Translations under genes and position numbers: made by a program | Source: Bog-473 sp963755375 | Lineage (GTDB): Bacteria; Actinomycetota; Acidimicrobiia; Acidimicrobiales; RAAP-2 | Assembly (NCBI GenBank): GCA_963755375.1 | Contig: CAVWKG010000002.1 | Location: forward strand, 310,001-374,000 | Length of the DNA: 64,000 nt | Reading direction: 5' to 3' | Part shown: piece after piece, positions 40,246-49,512 of the stretch | Layout: every line of letters begins with the position of its first letter | Position numbering within the stretch: position 1 is the stretch's first letter | Notes under the pieces: model-generated | Database searches by the model: none | Seen by the model: the letters and a program-made list of their open reading frames with translations, nothing else | What the model was told of the DNA's origin: nothing

Positions 40246-42933
40246 GTGGCCGCCACCAGCTTCGTCGGCCGCCAGGAGGAATTGGGGATCCTCATCGAGC
40301 GGTTCGCGGCAGCCGACATGGGTTATCCACAGGTCGTCCATGTGGAGGGCGAGCCCGGCTCAGGTAAGTCAAGCCTGGTGTCTCGGTTCCTCGCATCCCT
40401 GTCGAACGCCGTCATCGTCCAAGCTGGCGGTGACGAGGATGAGATGCTCCTCTCCTACGGCGTCATCGACCAGCTGGAACCCCGGTCGCTCACCGAGCCC
40501 GGAGCGGACCCGATGGCCGTCGGGGTTTCGTTGCTCGAACTCCTCGACCGACTCCAGAGCGATGGTCAGGTCGTCGTCCTCGTCGTCGACGACCTGCAGT
40601 GGGTCGACCGACCGTCGTCGCGCGCCCTGCTGTTCGCTCTTCGTCGGCTCAGGGCCGACAAAGTATTGACGGTCATCTCAGCTCGGGCGGGGGCATCGAG
40701 CGATCCCGGCTGGTCTCGATTTCTCAGCGGCGATTCCCGTGTGACCCAGATCCGACTTGGCGGGCTCGACTCGAAGGATCTCGTGGATCTGGCAGCTGCT
40801 CTGGACCACGGGTCGCTGACCCAAAGAGGGGCAGCGCGGTTGGTGGCGCACACCGAGGGCAACGCCCTCTACTGCAAGGCGTTGCTCGACGAGATCGGCG
40901 TTGACGCGTTGAACGGTGAAGAGGGAGGACTCCCGGCGCCGAGGGAGCTCTCCGCCGTGATCCTGGCCCGGGTCGCAACGCTCTCTGGCTTCACGCCATC
41001 CTTCCTGGCGGCGGCGTCGGTACTCGGACAACACGCCACCACGTCGATGATCGCGACCGTCGCTGAAGTGGCGGACCCAACCGACGCCATCGACGAAGCC
41101 GTCGCTTCGGGCCTCATGAGCGAGTTCGTCGTACCCTCCGAGCTGTCCTTCACCCATCCGCTGTATCGAGCCGCCATCTATGGCGATCTCAGCCCTGCTC
41201 GTCGCCAGATGCTCCACGCCCGGGCAGCCGAGTGCGTCGCTGGGCAGGCACGTCTCGTGCATCGAATTGCCGCGTCATCAGATACTGACGAATCGCTCGC
41301 AGGCGAGCTCGAAGAGCTCGCCCTCAAATGCGTTGCTCTCGGCGAGTTGGGCACCGCGGCGTGGGCGTTGGAACAAGCGGCTCTCCTGTCCCCAGTCTCG
41401 GAGGACCGAGAGCGGCGGCTGCTCGATGCAGCGGTATCCCAGCTCGACGCCGCCGATTCGTCGGCAGCTGCACGGGTCCTCGCCCTCTGTCAAAGAGAGA
41501 GTGCGCGGCGAGCGGCCTTGACTGGACTGCTCGGTGTCTACGCCGGCTCGCCGAGCACCGAGAATCGCCTCCTCGTGGCATGGAAGGACCACGACCGGGC
41601 ATCGGAGCGTGAGATCGGAGCGCGCGCCGCGACATCTCTGGCCAACTGGATGGTGCTCTCGGGCCGACCCGACCAGGCGCTCTTTTGGGCCGAACGAGCA
41701 GTGGACGGAACTATTTCAGGCTCAGCCCTCCACGACATGGCTCTGACTGCGAAGAGCTATGCCTTCGCCTCGGCCGGACGAAGCGCTGAGGGGGTGGCCG
41801 TGCTCGGGTTTCTCCCGGCCTCCGCGAACGAAGTGCCGGTGTCCGAGACCGACGCCCTGATCATGCGGGGAATGTTGCGCGTCTACCTCGACGATCTTGG
41901 AGGTGCCATCGCTGACCTGGGCACGGCGGCAGCTCGCATCCGCACCGGTTTGCCAGCGTCGTATCCGGTTCCGTGCCTGACACACCTGAGCGATGCCCAT
42001 CTCCGTCATGGCGACTGGGACGCCGCCAACACTTACGCGCAGTTGGCCACTTCGCTCGCGCAGGATGTCGACCGACCGGCGGACCTGGCCCGGGCACACG
42101 CCCGTGCCGCACAGCTCCTCTCGTTGCGGGGGCAGTGGTCCATTGCACAGTCGCACGTCAAGGCTGCCCGGGAGGCGTCGCAGCGATCCCCGCTGGCGCT
42201 CGCCGTGGCGAACGCCGCCGTGGCTGCTGCTTCGTTCGCCACAGCCCGCAACGATCCCGCTGGCGTACTCGCTGCTGTCGAGCCAGTACGCGCCCAGGGG
42301 ATGCTCGAGGTCGGGGGCCTGCCGGGCATGTTCAACTGGAGAGCTCTCGAAGTGGACGCACTGATCGGTCTGGGTCGACTCGACGATGCGCTGCACGCTT
42401 TGGACGAGTTCGACACTGCCGTCCCGCACGGCGGGCTGACGTCGGCCGCTCTCGCCCTCGCTCGCTGTCGAGGAAACCTGGCTGTGGCTACCGGAGACGC
42501 GACCCAGGCGAACGAGATGTTCGAGCGGGCACATGCGCTGGAACCAGCCGTACGCATGCCTTTCGAATACGCCCTGGTCGGCCTGGACGATGGGCGGCGC
42601 CTGCGCTGGATCGACGACGGACCCGGGGCGATCGTTCAGTTCGAGGGAGCTCATCGGGTCTTCTCCGCTCTGGGGGCCGACCCCTATGTCCAGGTCTGCG
42701 CCACGGAACTGGCCACTCTCGAGGTCTCGGCAGCGACGGAGAGCCCTGCAGCGCTGCTCGGCCTGAGCAGAGCGGAGCTCGCCGTGGCTCGACTGGTGGC
42801 GACCGGACTGACTAACCGCGAGGTGGCGGCCGAGCTCTATGTCTCGGTGAAGACAGTGGAGTACCACCTCCGGAACATCTTCATCAAGCTCGACATCACT
42901 TCCCGGCGAAAGCTCGGCGCGCTGATCAACTGA
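40246..42933 (+). CDS. Large ATP-binding LuxR family regulator (LAL type)
   Basis: 895 residues from a GTG start. The NTPase domain has Walker A VEGEPGSGKSSLVSRFL and Walker B VVVLVVDDLQWVD. A long TPR-rich middle follows, and a C-terminal LuxR helix-turn-helix (GLSRAELAVARLVATGLTNR, EVAAELYVSVKTVEYHLRNI). Same class as the regulator at 16362 but not a close copy. It precedes the MMPL operon in the same direction. Three 12-bp repeats in the gap are its candidate binding sites, so it probably activates that exporter. Confidence 0.92.
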   Translation: MAATSFVGRQEELGILIERFAAADMGYPQVVHVEGEPGSGKSSLVSRFLASLSNAVIVQAGGDEDEMLLSYGVIDQLEPRSLTEPGADPMAVGVSLLELLDRLQSDGQVVVLVVDDLQWVDRPSSRALLFALRRLRADKVLTVISARAGASSDPGWSRFLSGDSRVTQIRLGGLDSKDLVDLAAALDHGSLTQRGAARLVAHTEGNALYCKALLDEIGVDALNGEEGGLPAPRELSAVILARVATLSGFTPSFLAAASVLGQHATTSMIATVAEVADPTDAIDEAVASGLMSEFVVPSELSFTHPLYRAAIYGDLSPARRQMLHARAAECVAGQARLVHRIAASSDTDESLAGELEELALKCVALGELGTAAWALEQAALLSPVSEDRERRLLDAAVSQLDAADSSAAARVLALCQRESARRAALTGLLGVYAGSPSTENRLLVAWKDHDRASEREIGARAATSLANWMVLSGRPDQALFWAERAVDGTISGSALHDMALTAKSYAFASAGRSAEGVAVLGFLPASANEVPVSETDALIMRGMLRVYLDDLGGAIADLGTAAARIRTGLPASYPVPCLTHLSDAHLRHGDWDAANTYAQLATSLAQDVDRPADLARAHARAAQLLSLRGQWSIAQSHVKAAREASQRSPLALAVANAAVAAASFATARNDPAGVLAAVEPVRAQGMLEVGGLPGMFNWRALEVDALIGLGRLDDALHALDEFDTAVPHGGLTSAALALARCRGNLAVATGDATQANEMFERAHALEPAVRMPFEYALVGLDDGRRLRWIDDGPGAIVQFEGAHRVFSALGADPYVQVCATELATLEVSAATESPAALLGLSRAELAVARLVATGLTNREVAAELYVSVKTVEYHLRNIFIKLDITSRRKLGALIN

Positions 42934-43000
42934 CGCGATCAGCCCCGCGGAGTCCACTTTTGGAGCCCTGAGGGCGCCATCTTGAGTTCCGCGGCAAAAA

Positions 43001-43036
43001 CCTAGGGTCAAACCTGGGGTCGGTCCCTGGGGACAA
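43001..43036 (+). promoter_or_regulatory. Three imperfect 12-bp tandem repeats upstream of the MMPL operon
   Basis: CCTAGGGTCAAA, CCTGGGGTCGGT and CCCTGGGGACAA follow each other at exact 12-base steps, 30 bases before the start of the small first gene. Iterated sites suit an oligomeric activator such as the LuxR protein encoded just upstream. Confidence 0.55.
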
Positions 43037-43065
43037 AATTCCAGTTCCGGCGTTAGCTGAGACGC

Positions 43066-43281
43066 ATGGTCGCGTCAGCTCCCCAGAGGCCCATCGTACG
43101 CCTCCTCCTCGAGCTCCACCCAGCTCCCGAGGGACGACTCGAGGGACGGGTCGGCACACCTGCCGACGATTCCTGGGCGTCCTTCTCCGGTGTGCTCGAG
43201 CTGCTCAAAGTCATCGAAGAGACGCTGACCGCGACCAAAAGCGCTGTTCCCAACCATGCGACGGAAGGACCCGAATCATGA
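43066..43281 (+). CDS. Small protein coupled to MMPL transporter
   Basis: 71 residues: RPIVRLLLELHPAPEGRLEG, RVGTPADDSWASFSGVLELL, then an amphipathic helix. No membrane span or signal. Its stop overlaps the MMPL start (ATGA), which argues for a real, co-translated gene. Short proteins with an R-L-L-EL-P--E-LEGRV pattern occur elsewhere in actinobacteria, but I know no function. Confidence 0.6.
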   Translation: MVASAPQRPIVRLLLELHPAPEGRLEGRVGTPADDSWASFSGVLELLKVIEETLTATKSAVPNHATEGPES

Positions 43282-45494
43282 AGTTCAGAGCTGACCAGGC
43301 AAAGCACAATGGCTCGAAGTCCGAGTCCCCTCCTGCAAGGCGCCGGGCGCGCCTGGTCCTGTGGGCCGCCGGCATCACCACCATCGTCGGACTTGGCGCC
43401 GGGGGCATTGCCTCGGCGCACCTCACCTCGTCGCTCAGCGACTATGACGCTCCCGGTTCCGCGGTGGTGCTCGCGCAGCACCAGATTCAGCGAGCCACCG
43501 GAGCCAACCCCGAAGAGGGCTACGAGGTCGTCGTTCGCACATCGGCGCCGATCGTGGCCAACTCGCCTCTGCCGGGGCGAGTTGGGACTGTGGTCGACCT
43601 CTTGCGTGCCCGCCCCGAGGTGAAGCGCGTGCTCGACTACGCCAACACTGGGGACTCGACCATGATCTCGCGGAGCGGGGATCTCACCGTCGTCGTCGCC
43701 ACGGTCGGAAACGTGAACGAGAAGCAGGCTGTGAGCGACCTCGACAAGGCCCTCGCAGCGCAGCCTTCGCTCAAGGGGAACGTCTGGCTCGGAGGGCCCA
43801 CGACCGCCGATGTCCAGATCGCTGCGGTGTCCTCTCAGGACCTGGGCCGGGCCGAACTCTTTGCCCTGCCCTTCTTGATCCTGTTGCTGTTCTTCGTCTT
43901 CCGGGGCATTCGGGCGGCGTCCTTGCCGCTCATCGGCGCCATCTTCGCCATCGCCGTGACGTTGGGTGTCATGGGCCTGATCATGGTGGCTCTGCCGCTA
44001 TCGGTCTTCGCGCTCAACCTGGTCATCGCCCTCGGCTTGGGCCTCTCGGTCGACTTCAGCCTCCTGATCGTCTCGCGATTCCGTGAGGAGTACGACCGGC
44101 AGGGCTCGACCGAGGCCGCCTTGGCCATCGTGCGGCGGACCGCAGGCCGGACGGTGCTCTTCAGTTCACTCACCATCGCGGCCGCCATGGCGACGCTCGC
44201 CATCTTCCCCGAGCGCTTCGTCTACTCCATGGGGATCGCCGGTGCCGCCGTCGTGCTTTCCGCTGGCGCCTTCGCGCTCTTCGTCCTGCCGTCGCTTCTG
44301 ACGATCTACGGCGACCGCATTGCGGCACGCGGCTCGTCGCGCCGGCACGGCCACGCTGCTGATGGCCAAGCGACTGGACGGTGGTACCGGATCGCCACCG
44401 TGGTCATGCGCCGACCCGTCCTATGGGCCCTCTCTGCTCTCCTCGTCCTGCTGGTCTTGGCCGCTCCTTTCCTGCACGTCGCTTTCACCGGAGCCGATGC
44501 GAGCAGCCTGCCAGCGAGCAGCTCGGCCGGGACCGCCTATGAGCTCGTGCAGACCAAGTTCGGTGCCTTCTCGGAGGCGCCCGCCGGCCTGATTGTGAGT
44601 GCGACCCAGGCGACGCAAGGCGACCTGGCAACTGTGGCGACCGAGGCGGCTCACGTCGATGGAGTCAAGGCCGTCTCGACGTTCCAGCATCTCGGAGGCT
44701 CCCTTTGGGAGGCCAACGTGGCCCTCACGTCTGCTCCGCTGTCACCGGAGGCGCAGCGAGCCGTGAACGATCTCGAGACCCTGCACAGCCCTGGACAGAT
44801 CACCGTCGTCGGTCAGACTGCCTCCTTCTTGAGTCTGCAGGACAGCCTCAAGTCACACCTCCCCGTTGTGCTCGGCCTGATCGTCCTGATCGCTTTGGTG
44901 ATGCTCTTCGCGATGACACGGTCGGCGGTTCTTCCGGTCATGGCGGTCGTCATGAACATCCTCACCGTCGGAGCCACGTTCGGCATGCTCGTCTGGGTCT
45001 TCCAGTGGGGCCACCTCCGGCACGTGTTGGGATTCGGCGGTCCAGGCGCCCTGCAGTCGACGTCACTGATCATCATCCTGGCCGTCGTGTTCGGTCTCTC
45101 GACCGACTACGGCGTCTTCCTTCTTGGTCGCATGAAGGAGGAGCACGACGCCGGCGCCACGCCTGATCAAGCAGTCGCCCTGGGGCTCGACCGCACCGGA
45201 GGGATCGTCAGCGCCGCCGCCGTGTGTCTGGCAGTGGCGATGGGCGCGCTCGTTCTATCCCGGCTCGTCTTCGTCAAGGAACTGGGCCTGGGCGTGGCCT
45301 TCGCCGTGCTCCTCGATGCGACGCTGGTCAGGGCCGTCTTGGTGCCGGCGACGATGAAGCTTCTCGGGCGCACCGCTTGGTGGTCGCCGTGGTCACCACA
45401 CCCGGTCCAGGGATCGCCCCCCGTGCCAGCCCTTCCCAAGACACCGCTCGCGCCCGAGCTCGTGCGCAGCGCCGACCTGGCGCCAGTCAACTAG
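43278..45494 (+). CDS. MMPL/RND family membrane transporter
   Basis: 738 residues in the duplicated MMPL layout. One N-terminal span is followed by an outer loop and five clustered spans (about 185-340) containing GLGLSVDFSLLIVSRFREEY (the Asp of the proton relay). The pattern then repeats: a span near 375-395, a second outer loop, and five spans (about 535-705) with VFGLSTDYGVFLLGRMKEEH. These proteins export lipids, drugs or siderophores using the proton gradient. Coupled to the 71-residue protein upstream. Confidence 0.93.
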   Translation: MKFRADQAKHNGSKSESPPARRRARLVLWAAGITTIVGLGAGGIASAHLTSSLSDYDAPGSAVVLAQHQIQRATGANPEEGYEVVVRTSAPIVANSPLPGRVGTVVDLLRARPEVKRVLDYANTGDSTMISRSGDLTVVVATVGNVNEKQAVSDLDKALAAQPSLKGNVWLGGPTTADVQIAAVSSQDLGRAELFALPFLILLLFFVFRGIRAASLPLIGAIFAIAVTLGVMGLIMVALPLSVFALNLVIALGLGLSVDFSLLIVSRFREEYDRQGSTEAALAIVRRTAGRTVLFSSLTIAAAMATLAIFPERFVYSMGIAGAAVVLSAGAFALFVLPSLLTIYGDRIAARGSSRRHGHAADGQATGRWYRIATVVMRRPVLWALSALLVLLVLAAPFLHVAFTGADASSLPASSSAGTAYELVQTKFGAFSEAPAGLIVSATQATQGDLATVATEAAHVDGVKAVSTFQHLGGSLWEANVALTSAPLSPEAQRAVNDLETLHSPGQITVVGQTASFLSLQDSLKSHLPVVLGLIVLIALVMLFAMTRSAVLPVMAVVMNILTVGATFGMLVWVFQWGHLRHVLGFGGPGALQSTSLIIILAVVFGLSTDYGVFLLGRMKEEHDAGATPDQAVALGLDRTGGIVSAAAVCLAVAMGALVLSRLVFVKELGLGVAFAVLLDATLVRAVLVPATMKLLGRTAWWSPWSPHPVQGSPPVPALPKTPLAPELVRSADLAPVN

Positions 45495-45578
45495 CGCTCA
45501 CCTGTGGAGCACCCCTCACCCTCGTCAGTGATTGCTGACGCCGCCGACGACAACTCACGTCCAAGTCTGGAGAAAAAG

Positions 45579-46550
45579 ATGAACACCGACACGCTCGAAG
45601 CCGTACGGCTCGGAGACACCAAGCAGTGGATTCGCATCCGAGGGGCCGATCCCTCCAATCCGGTGCTCCTGCTGATCCAACAGGGACCCGGTCTCCCGAT
45701 GATCAACGAGGTGCGCCGCTTTGAGCGGGCCCTCGGACTTGAGGAAGACTTCACCGTCGTTTACTGGGATCAGCGTGGCTGTGGACGCTCGCTACGCGCG
45801 CTCAACACCCGGGCCGAGATCTCCCTAGACCTCATGGTGGGTGACACGGTGTCGCTCCTCGAGATCCTTAAGGACCGATTCGGCAAAAGGGCGTACGTCG
45901 CCGGGTTCTCACTCGGCGCAACGATCGCTCTCTACGCCGCAGCACAACGCCCAGACCTCGTGGAGACGCTGGTTGCGGTCGGACCGGACGTCGATGGTGT
46001 CGCGGCCGGTAACAGCGCTTACGACTTCGCGCTCGACACCGCTCGCCAACGCGGCAACAAGCGGGCGATTCGCCAACTCGAATCGATCGGACCTCCTCCG
46101 CACCTCGACGCCAAGCGGTTCGGCACCCGGGTCCGTTGGGCCTCCAGCTTCGGTGGAGTAACCCATGACCAGTCATACGGCGCGGTGGTGCGGAGCCTGC
46201 TGGCCAGCGTCGTTCGCTCGTCGGACTACTCGGTTGGAGATCTGCTTCGAACCGTTCGCGGAATCACCGCCACCCAGGCCGCCTTGTTGCCGGAGATGGC
46301 CGAACTCGATCTCGTCAGCACGGTGTCGCACCTGGACGTGCCGCTCGTCATGGTCCAAGGTCGCCTGGACCGAGTCGCCCCGGGCGAAGCAGCCCAACGG
46401 TACGTCGACGCCGTCGAGGCGCCGAAGAAAAAGCTTGTCTGGTTCGAGAAGTCGGCGCACACACCGCAACTCGAGGAACCCGAGAAATTCCAGGAGGTTC
46501 TCATGCAAATCCGAACGGCACGGATGGCGCTCAGTGGGGAACAGTCATGA
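45579..46550 (+). CDS. Alpha/beta hydrolase, proline iminopeptidase-like
   Basis: 323 residues from ATG 45579 (GGAG ten bases upstream). LLLIQQGPGLPMINEV matches the HGGPG oxyanion motif with QQ in place of HG. VVYWDQRGCGRS is the WDQRG signature of peptidase family S33, GFSLGAT holds the Ser nucleophile, and SAHTPQLEEPEKF the His. The altered oxyanion motif may mean a different specificity. Its stop overlaps the next start (ATGA) and it follows the MMPL gene by 84 bases. Confidence 0.85.
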   Translation: MNTDTLEAVRLGDTKQWIRIRGADPSNPVLLLIQQGPGLPMINEVRRFERALGLEEDFTVVYWDQRGCGRSLRALNTRAEISLDLMVGDTVSLLEILKDRFGKRAYVAGFSLGATIALYAAAQRPDLVETLVAVGPDVDGVAAGNSAYDFALDTARQRGNKRAIRQLESIGPPPHLDAKRFGTRVRWASSFGGVTHDQSYGAVVRSLLASVVRSSDYSVGDLLRTVRGITATQAALLPEMAELDLVSTVSHLDVPLVMVQGRLDRVAPGEAAQRYVDAVEAPKKKLVWFEKSAHTPQLEEPEKFQEVLMQIRTARMALSGEQS

Positions 46551-47530
46551 CGGCGTCCCGCTCATGGATGCTCTACGGCGCCACTGGCTACACGGGCAGC
46601 CTCATCGCCCGGCAGGCTCTTGACCGCGGTCACCGCCCCATCCTCGCCGGTCGGAACGGACCAGAGGTCTCCGCCCTCGCCGCACGCCTGAGCCTGCCCC
46701 ACCGGGTCGTGAACTTGGATAACGCGGCCGCACTCCAGGCGGCGCTGTCCGACGTGGAACTGGTGCTCAATGCCGCCGGACCGTTCCTTCACACGGCGGC
46801 CCAGCTGGCCGAAGCATGTCTCAGCGTCGGTGTGCACTACCTCGACATCAGCAACGAGCTCCGGGTGTTCCGTGCTCTCTACGGACTCGACCAGCGTGCT
46901 CGTCGGGCCGGTGTCACCATCATGCCCGGGGTCGGGTTCGGCGTCGTTGCCACCAACTGCCTGGCGCGCTCAGTGAGCGAACGGGTCGGCGGTGCGGAGT
47001 TCCTCGAGGTTGCCACCCGGATCGCCTCAGCCCAGCCGTGGCCCGGAGCATCCGCAACCCTGCAAGAGAACCTCCCCTATGGAGGTTGGATCCGCCAAGC
47101 CGGCAAGTTGGCATCCCAGGAGCTGTCAACCGGCATTACGACCATCGACTTCCCCGACGGCCCCTGCGAAGCCATGCCTGTCCCGACGGGCGACCTCGAG
47201 GCGGCCTTCCACGCGACCGCCGCCCCCAACGTGATCGCGTACGCAGTCAGGCCGCCGACACCGAATCCGCCGGAGGCGGATGGTGCTGTACTACAGAACC
47301 CGCGATCGTTCGGGTGGGCTCGGGCGACCGCTTCGGACGGTTCGACCGCCACCGCGCTACTCGAGACGGGTGATTCCTATCTCTTCACACCCGGAGCCAG
47401 TGTTCGCGCCGTCGAAGAAGTCTTCGCGGAATCCCACCTGGGAGCGCTCAGCCCCGCTTCGGCGTTTGGGCCCGACTTCGCTTTCAGCATCGATAACACC
47501 GTCGCACTTGCGGCCCCCTGTGAGGCTTAG
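46547..47530 (+). CDS. Saccharopine dehydrogenase-like oxidoreductase (trans-enoyl-reductase type)
   Basis: 327 residues. The Rossmann motif YGATGYTGSLIARQAL starts the protein, and VLNAAGPFLHTAAQLAEACL and GVHYLDISNELRVF are landmarks of the saccharopine dehydrogenase-like group to which mycobacterial trans-acting enoyl reductase belongs. It binds NAD(P)H and reduces an unknown substrate. With an MMPL exporter and an S33 hydrolase upstream, a role in making or tailoring an exported lipid or small molecule is possible but not shown. Confidence 0.85.
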   Translation: MTASRSWMLYGATGYTGSLIARQALDRGHRPILAGRNGPEVSALAARLSLPHRVVNLDNAAALQAALSDVELVLNAAGPFLHTAAQLAEACLSVGVHYLDISNELRVFRALYGLDQRARRAGVTIMPGVGFGVVATNCLARSVSERVGGAEFLEVATRIASAQPWPGASATLQENLPYGGWIRQAGKLASQELSTGITTIDFPDGPCEAMPVPTGDLEAAFHATAAPNVIAYAVRPPTPNPPEADGAVLQNPRSFGWARATASDGSTATALLETGDSYLFTPGASVRAVEEVFAESHLGALSPASAFGPDFAFSIDNTVALAAPCEA

Positions 47531-47541
47531 GTGGGCGGGGC

Positions 47542-48186
47542 TCACGTTACGAACCCAGTCTGGTATGCGAGCACGACGACTTGGACGCGGTCGCGAAGGC
47601 CGAGTTTCTGGAGGACGTGCGTGACGTGGGTCTTGACGGTTGTCTCGCTGATGTAGAGCTCCGCGCCGATCTCTGCGTTAGAGAGCCCCTGGGCGATGAG
47701 CCGAAGGATGTCTTGCTCGCGTGCGGTGAGCTCGTCGAGTTCTTTCGGCAGCTCGTGGCGAGGGATGCTTGTGAATTTCTTGATCACTTGTTTGGTGATC
47801 GCGGGTGAGAGGAGCGCGTCTCCAGCGGCGACGGTGCGGACCGCCTCGATCAGCTGTTCGGGGGGATCGTCTTTGAGCACGAATCCGCTCGCGCCGGCGC
47901 TGAGGGCTTCGTAGACGTATTCTTCGAGTCCGAAGGTGGTGAGGATCAGGATCCGCGCCGTGTTGTCGGCGGCGAGGATCCGGCGGGTGGCCCGGAGCCC
48001 ATCGAGCTCTGGCATGCGGATGTCCATCAGGATCACGGTCGGGTCAAACCGCGCCGCCATGGCCACCGCTTCCAGTCCGTTGCTTGCTTCGGCGACGACT
48101 TCCATGTCTTGTTCGCCGGAGAGCAACATTCGAAAGCCGGCGCGGACCATGGACTGGTCGTCGGCGATGAGGACTCGGATCGTCAT
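47542..48186 (-). CDS. NarL/FixJ family response regulator
   Basis: 214 residues. Receiver domain with the acidic pocket IADDQ, phospho-acceptor Asp in VILMDIRMPELDG, Thr in ILTTF and Lys in FVLKDD; C-terminal LuxR helix-turn-helix ELTAREQDILRLIAQGLSNA and ETTVKTHVTHVLQKLGLRDR. Start overlaps the stop of the histidine kinase gene (ATGA). With that kinase it probably controls the divergent hydrolase at 49513. Confidence 0.95.
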   Translation of the reverse strand: MTIRVLIADDQSMVRAGFRMLLSGEQDMEVVAEASNGLEAVAMAARFDPTVILMDIRMPELDGLRATRRILAADNTARILILTTFGLEEYVYEALSAGASGFVLKDDPPEQLIEAVRTVAAGDALLSPAITKQVIKKFTSIPRHELPKELDELTAREQDILRLIAQGLSNAEIGAELYISETTVKTHVTHVLQKLGLRDRVQVVVLAYQTGFVT

Positions 48187-49349
48187 GGCCGGTCTGGGGT
48201 GAGTGGGAGGCGGGTGCTGAGCGTGAACCCGCCACCGTTTGTCGTGCCTGCGGTCATCTCGCCGCCGTAGAGTCTGACGCGCTCGCGGATGCCGATCAGT
48301 CCGTGGCCGTAGCCGTCGCTCGGCGCCGCGCCGGTGCCGTCGTCGCGCACTTCGATCCCTACCTCGTCGGGACCATACCGGACGGTGACCTCCGCGTGGC
48401 TGGCGCGGGCGTGCTTGAGCGCGTTGGTGAGACCCTCCTGCACGATCCGATACGCAGAGAGGTCGACCCCTGGCGGGAGCGGCACACGCTCCCCTTCGAG
48501 GTGCAGCTTGACCGGAAGCCCGGCGCGGCCGATCTCTTCCACCAATGAGTCGAGGCCGTCGAGGCCGGGCTGAGGGGCGAGCTCGATGCCATCGCCTTCA
48601 CGGCGCATCACACTGAGCAGACGGCGCATCTCGGTCAGCGCGCCGCGCCCGGCCTGCTCGACACTCCTGAGGGCATCGCGATCCTCGGCCATCGTGTCGG
48701 GGAGCTGGTGCCTGACAGCGCCGACTTGGAGCACCATCACGCTGACGGCGTGCGCGACGATGTCGTGCAGCTCACGCGCGATCCGTGCCCGCTCCTCGGC
48801 CACGGCGACGCGCGTCGCTGCATCTCGCTCCTGCTCGGCCTGGGTCGCATGCGACTCCGCCACCTCGGCCTGCTCGGCTCGGGCGCGGACGGCAAAGCCT
48901 GCAACCCAGGCGACGGCGAAGTCGACGGGAATGAAGACGAGCTGGTCGACCGAGACTCCGGGGATGTTGTAGACGAGGGTCACCGCAGCGCCGACCACGA
49001 TCACCAGTCCGAGGCCGGCCCGCCGGAGGTCCCGAAGGTTCCCGAGCAGGAATGCAGCCACCAGCCCGATCAGGAAGAGGGCGTCGGGGTACGGGATCAA
49101 CAGCGGGTCGACGAACGAGATTGCCGCGGCCAAGAGCCAGTACGCCGCCGGTCCGGCAAACGGAAACCATCGCCGCGCGAATAGTGGTAGCACCAGGATC
49201 ACGAGAGCGGGAACGCAGAACCACAGCGTCGTGGTCGGAGCTCCGGGCGAGCCGCGTCCGAGCACCACGTCGAGCATCGCCAGGATCGCCACCAGCGCGA
49301 TCAGCAGGTCGAACCAGTACGTGCGGGCGAAGTGTCCGATTCGGCTCAC
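48183..49349 (-). CDS. Sensor histidine kinase (HisKA_3)
   Basis: 388 residues. Four to six membrane spans lie in the first 160 residues without a large outer sensor domain. The phospho-acceptor is in ERARIARELHDIVAHAVSVM and the HATPase_c ATP-lid region in RDDGTGAAPSDGYGHGLIGI. This matches kinases that sense membrane stress or hydrophobic compounds. Its gene overlaps the response regulator gene and faces the hydrolase gene at 49513. Confidence 0.94.
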   Translation of the reverse strand: MSRIGHFARTYWFDLLIALVAILAMLDVVLGRGSPGAPTTTLWFCVPALVILVLPLFARRWFPFAGPAAYWLLAAAISFVDPLLIPYPDALFLIGLVAAFLLGNLRDLRRAGLGLVIVVGAAVTLVYNIPGVSVDQLVFIPVDFAVAWVAGFAVRARAEQAEVAESHATQAEQERDAATRVAVAEERARIARELHDIVAHAVSVMVLQVGAVRHQLPDTMAEDRDALRSVEQAGRGALTEMRRLLSVMRREGDGIELAPQPGLDGLDSLVEEIGRAGLPVKLHLEGERVPLPPGVDLSAYRIVQEGLTNALKHARASHAEVTVRYGPDEVGIEVRDDGTGAAPSDGYGHGLIGIRERVRLYGGEMTAGTTNGGGFTLSTRLPLTPDRP

Positions 49350-49383
49350 TCGCTGAAGGTACTCCGCTCCCTCCGCTCCCGCC

Positions 49384-49423
49384 TCCTACCTACGTAGGAG
49401 TCCAAATCGTCGGATGGTAGGAG
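49384..49423. promoter_or_regulatory. TCCTAC/GTAGGA inverted repeat plus extra half-site
   Basis: TCCTAC (49384-49389) and GTAGGA (49394-49399) form an inverted repeat, and another GTAGGAG follows at 49417. They lie between the kinase gene (49349) and the divergent hydrolase (49513). Likely NarL-type binding sites. Confidence 0.45.
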
Positions 49424-49512
49424 CGCCAACACAGCCTCCCGACGATGCCGATCTCGCCATCGCATCTTAACTTCGCCATAGGGCACAACGAGGGTCGACG
49501 AAAGGAAGAACG

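Noticed and set aside
16362..42933. The two large LuxR regulators (16362 and 40246) as a recent duplication
   Set aside because: They share only family-level motifs and the same layout; sequences differ throughout.
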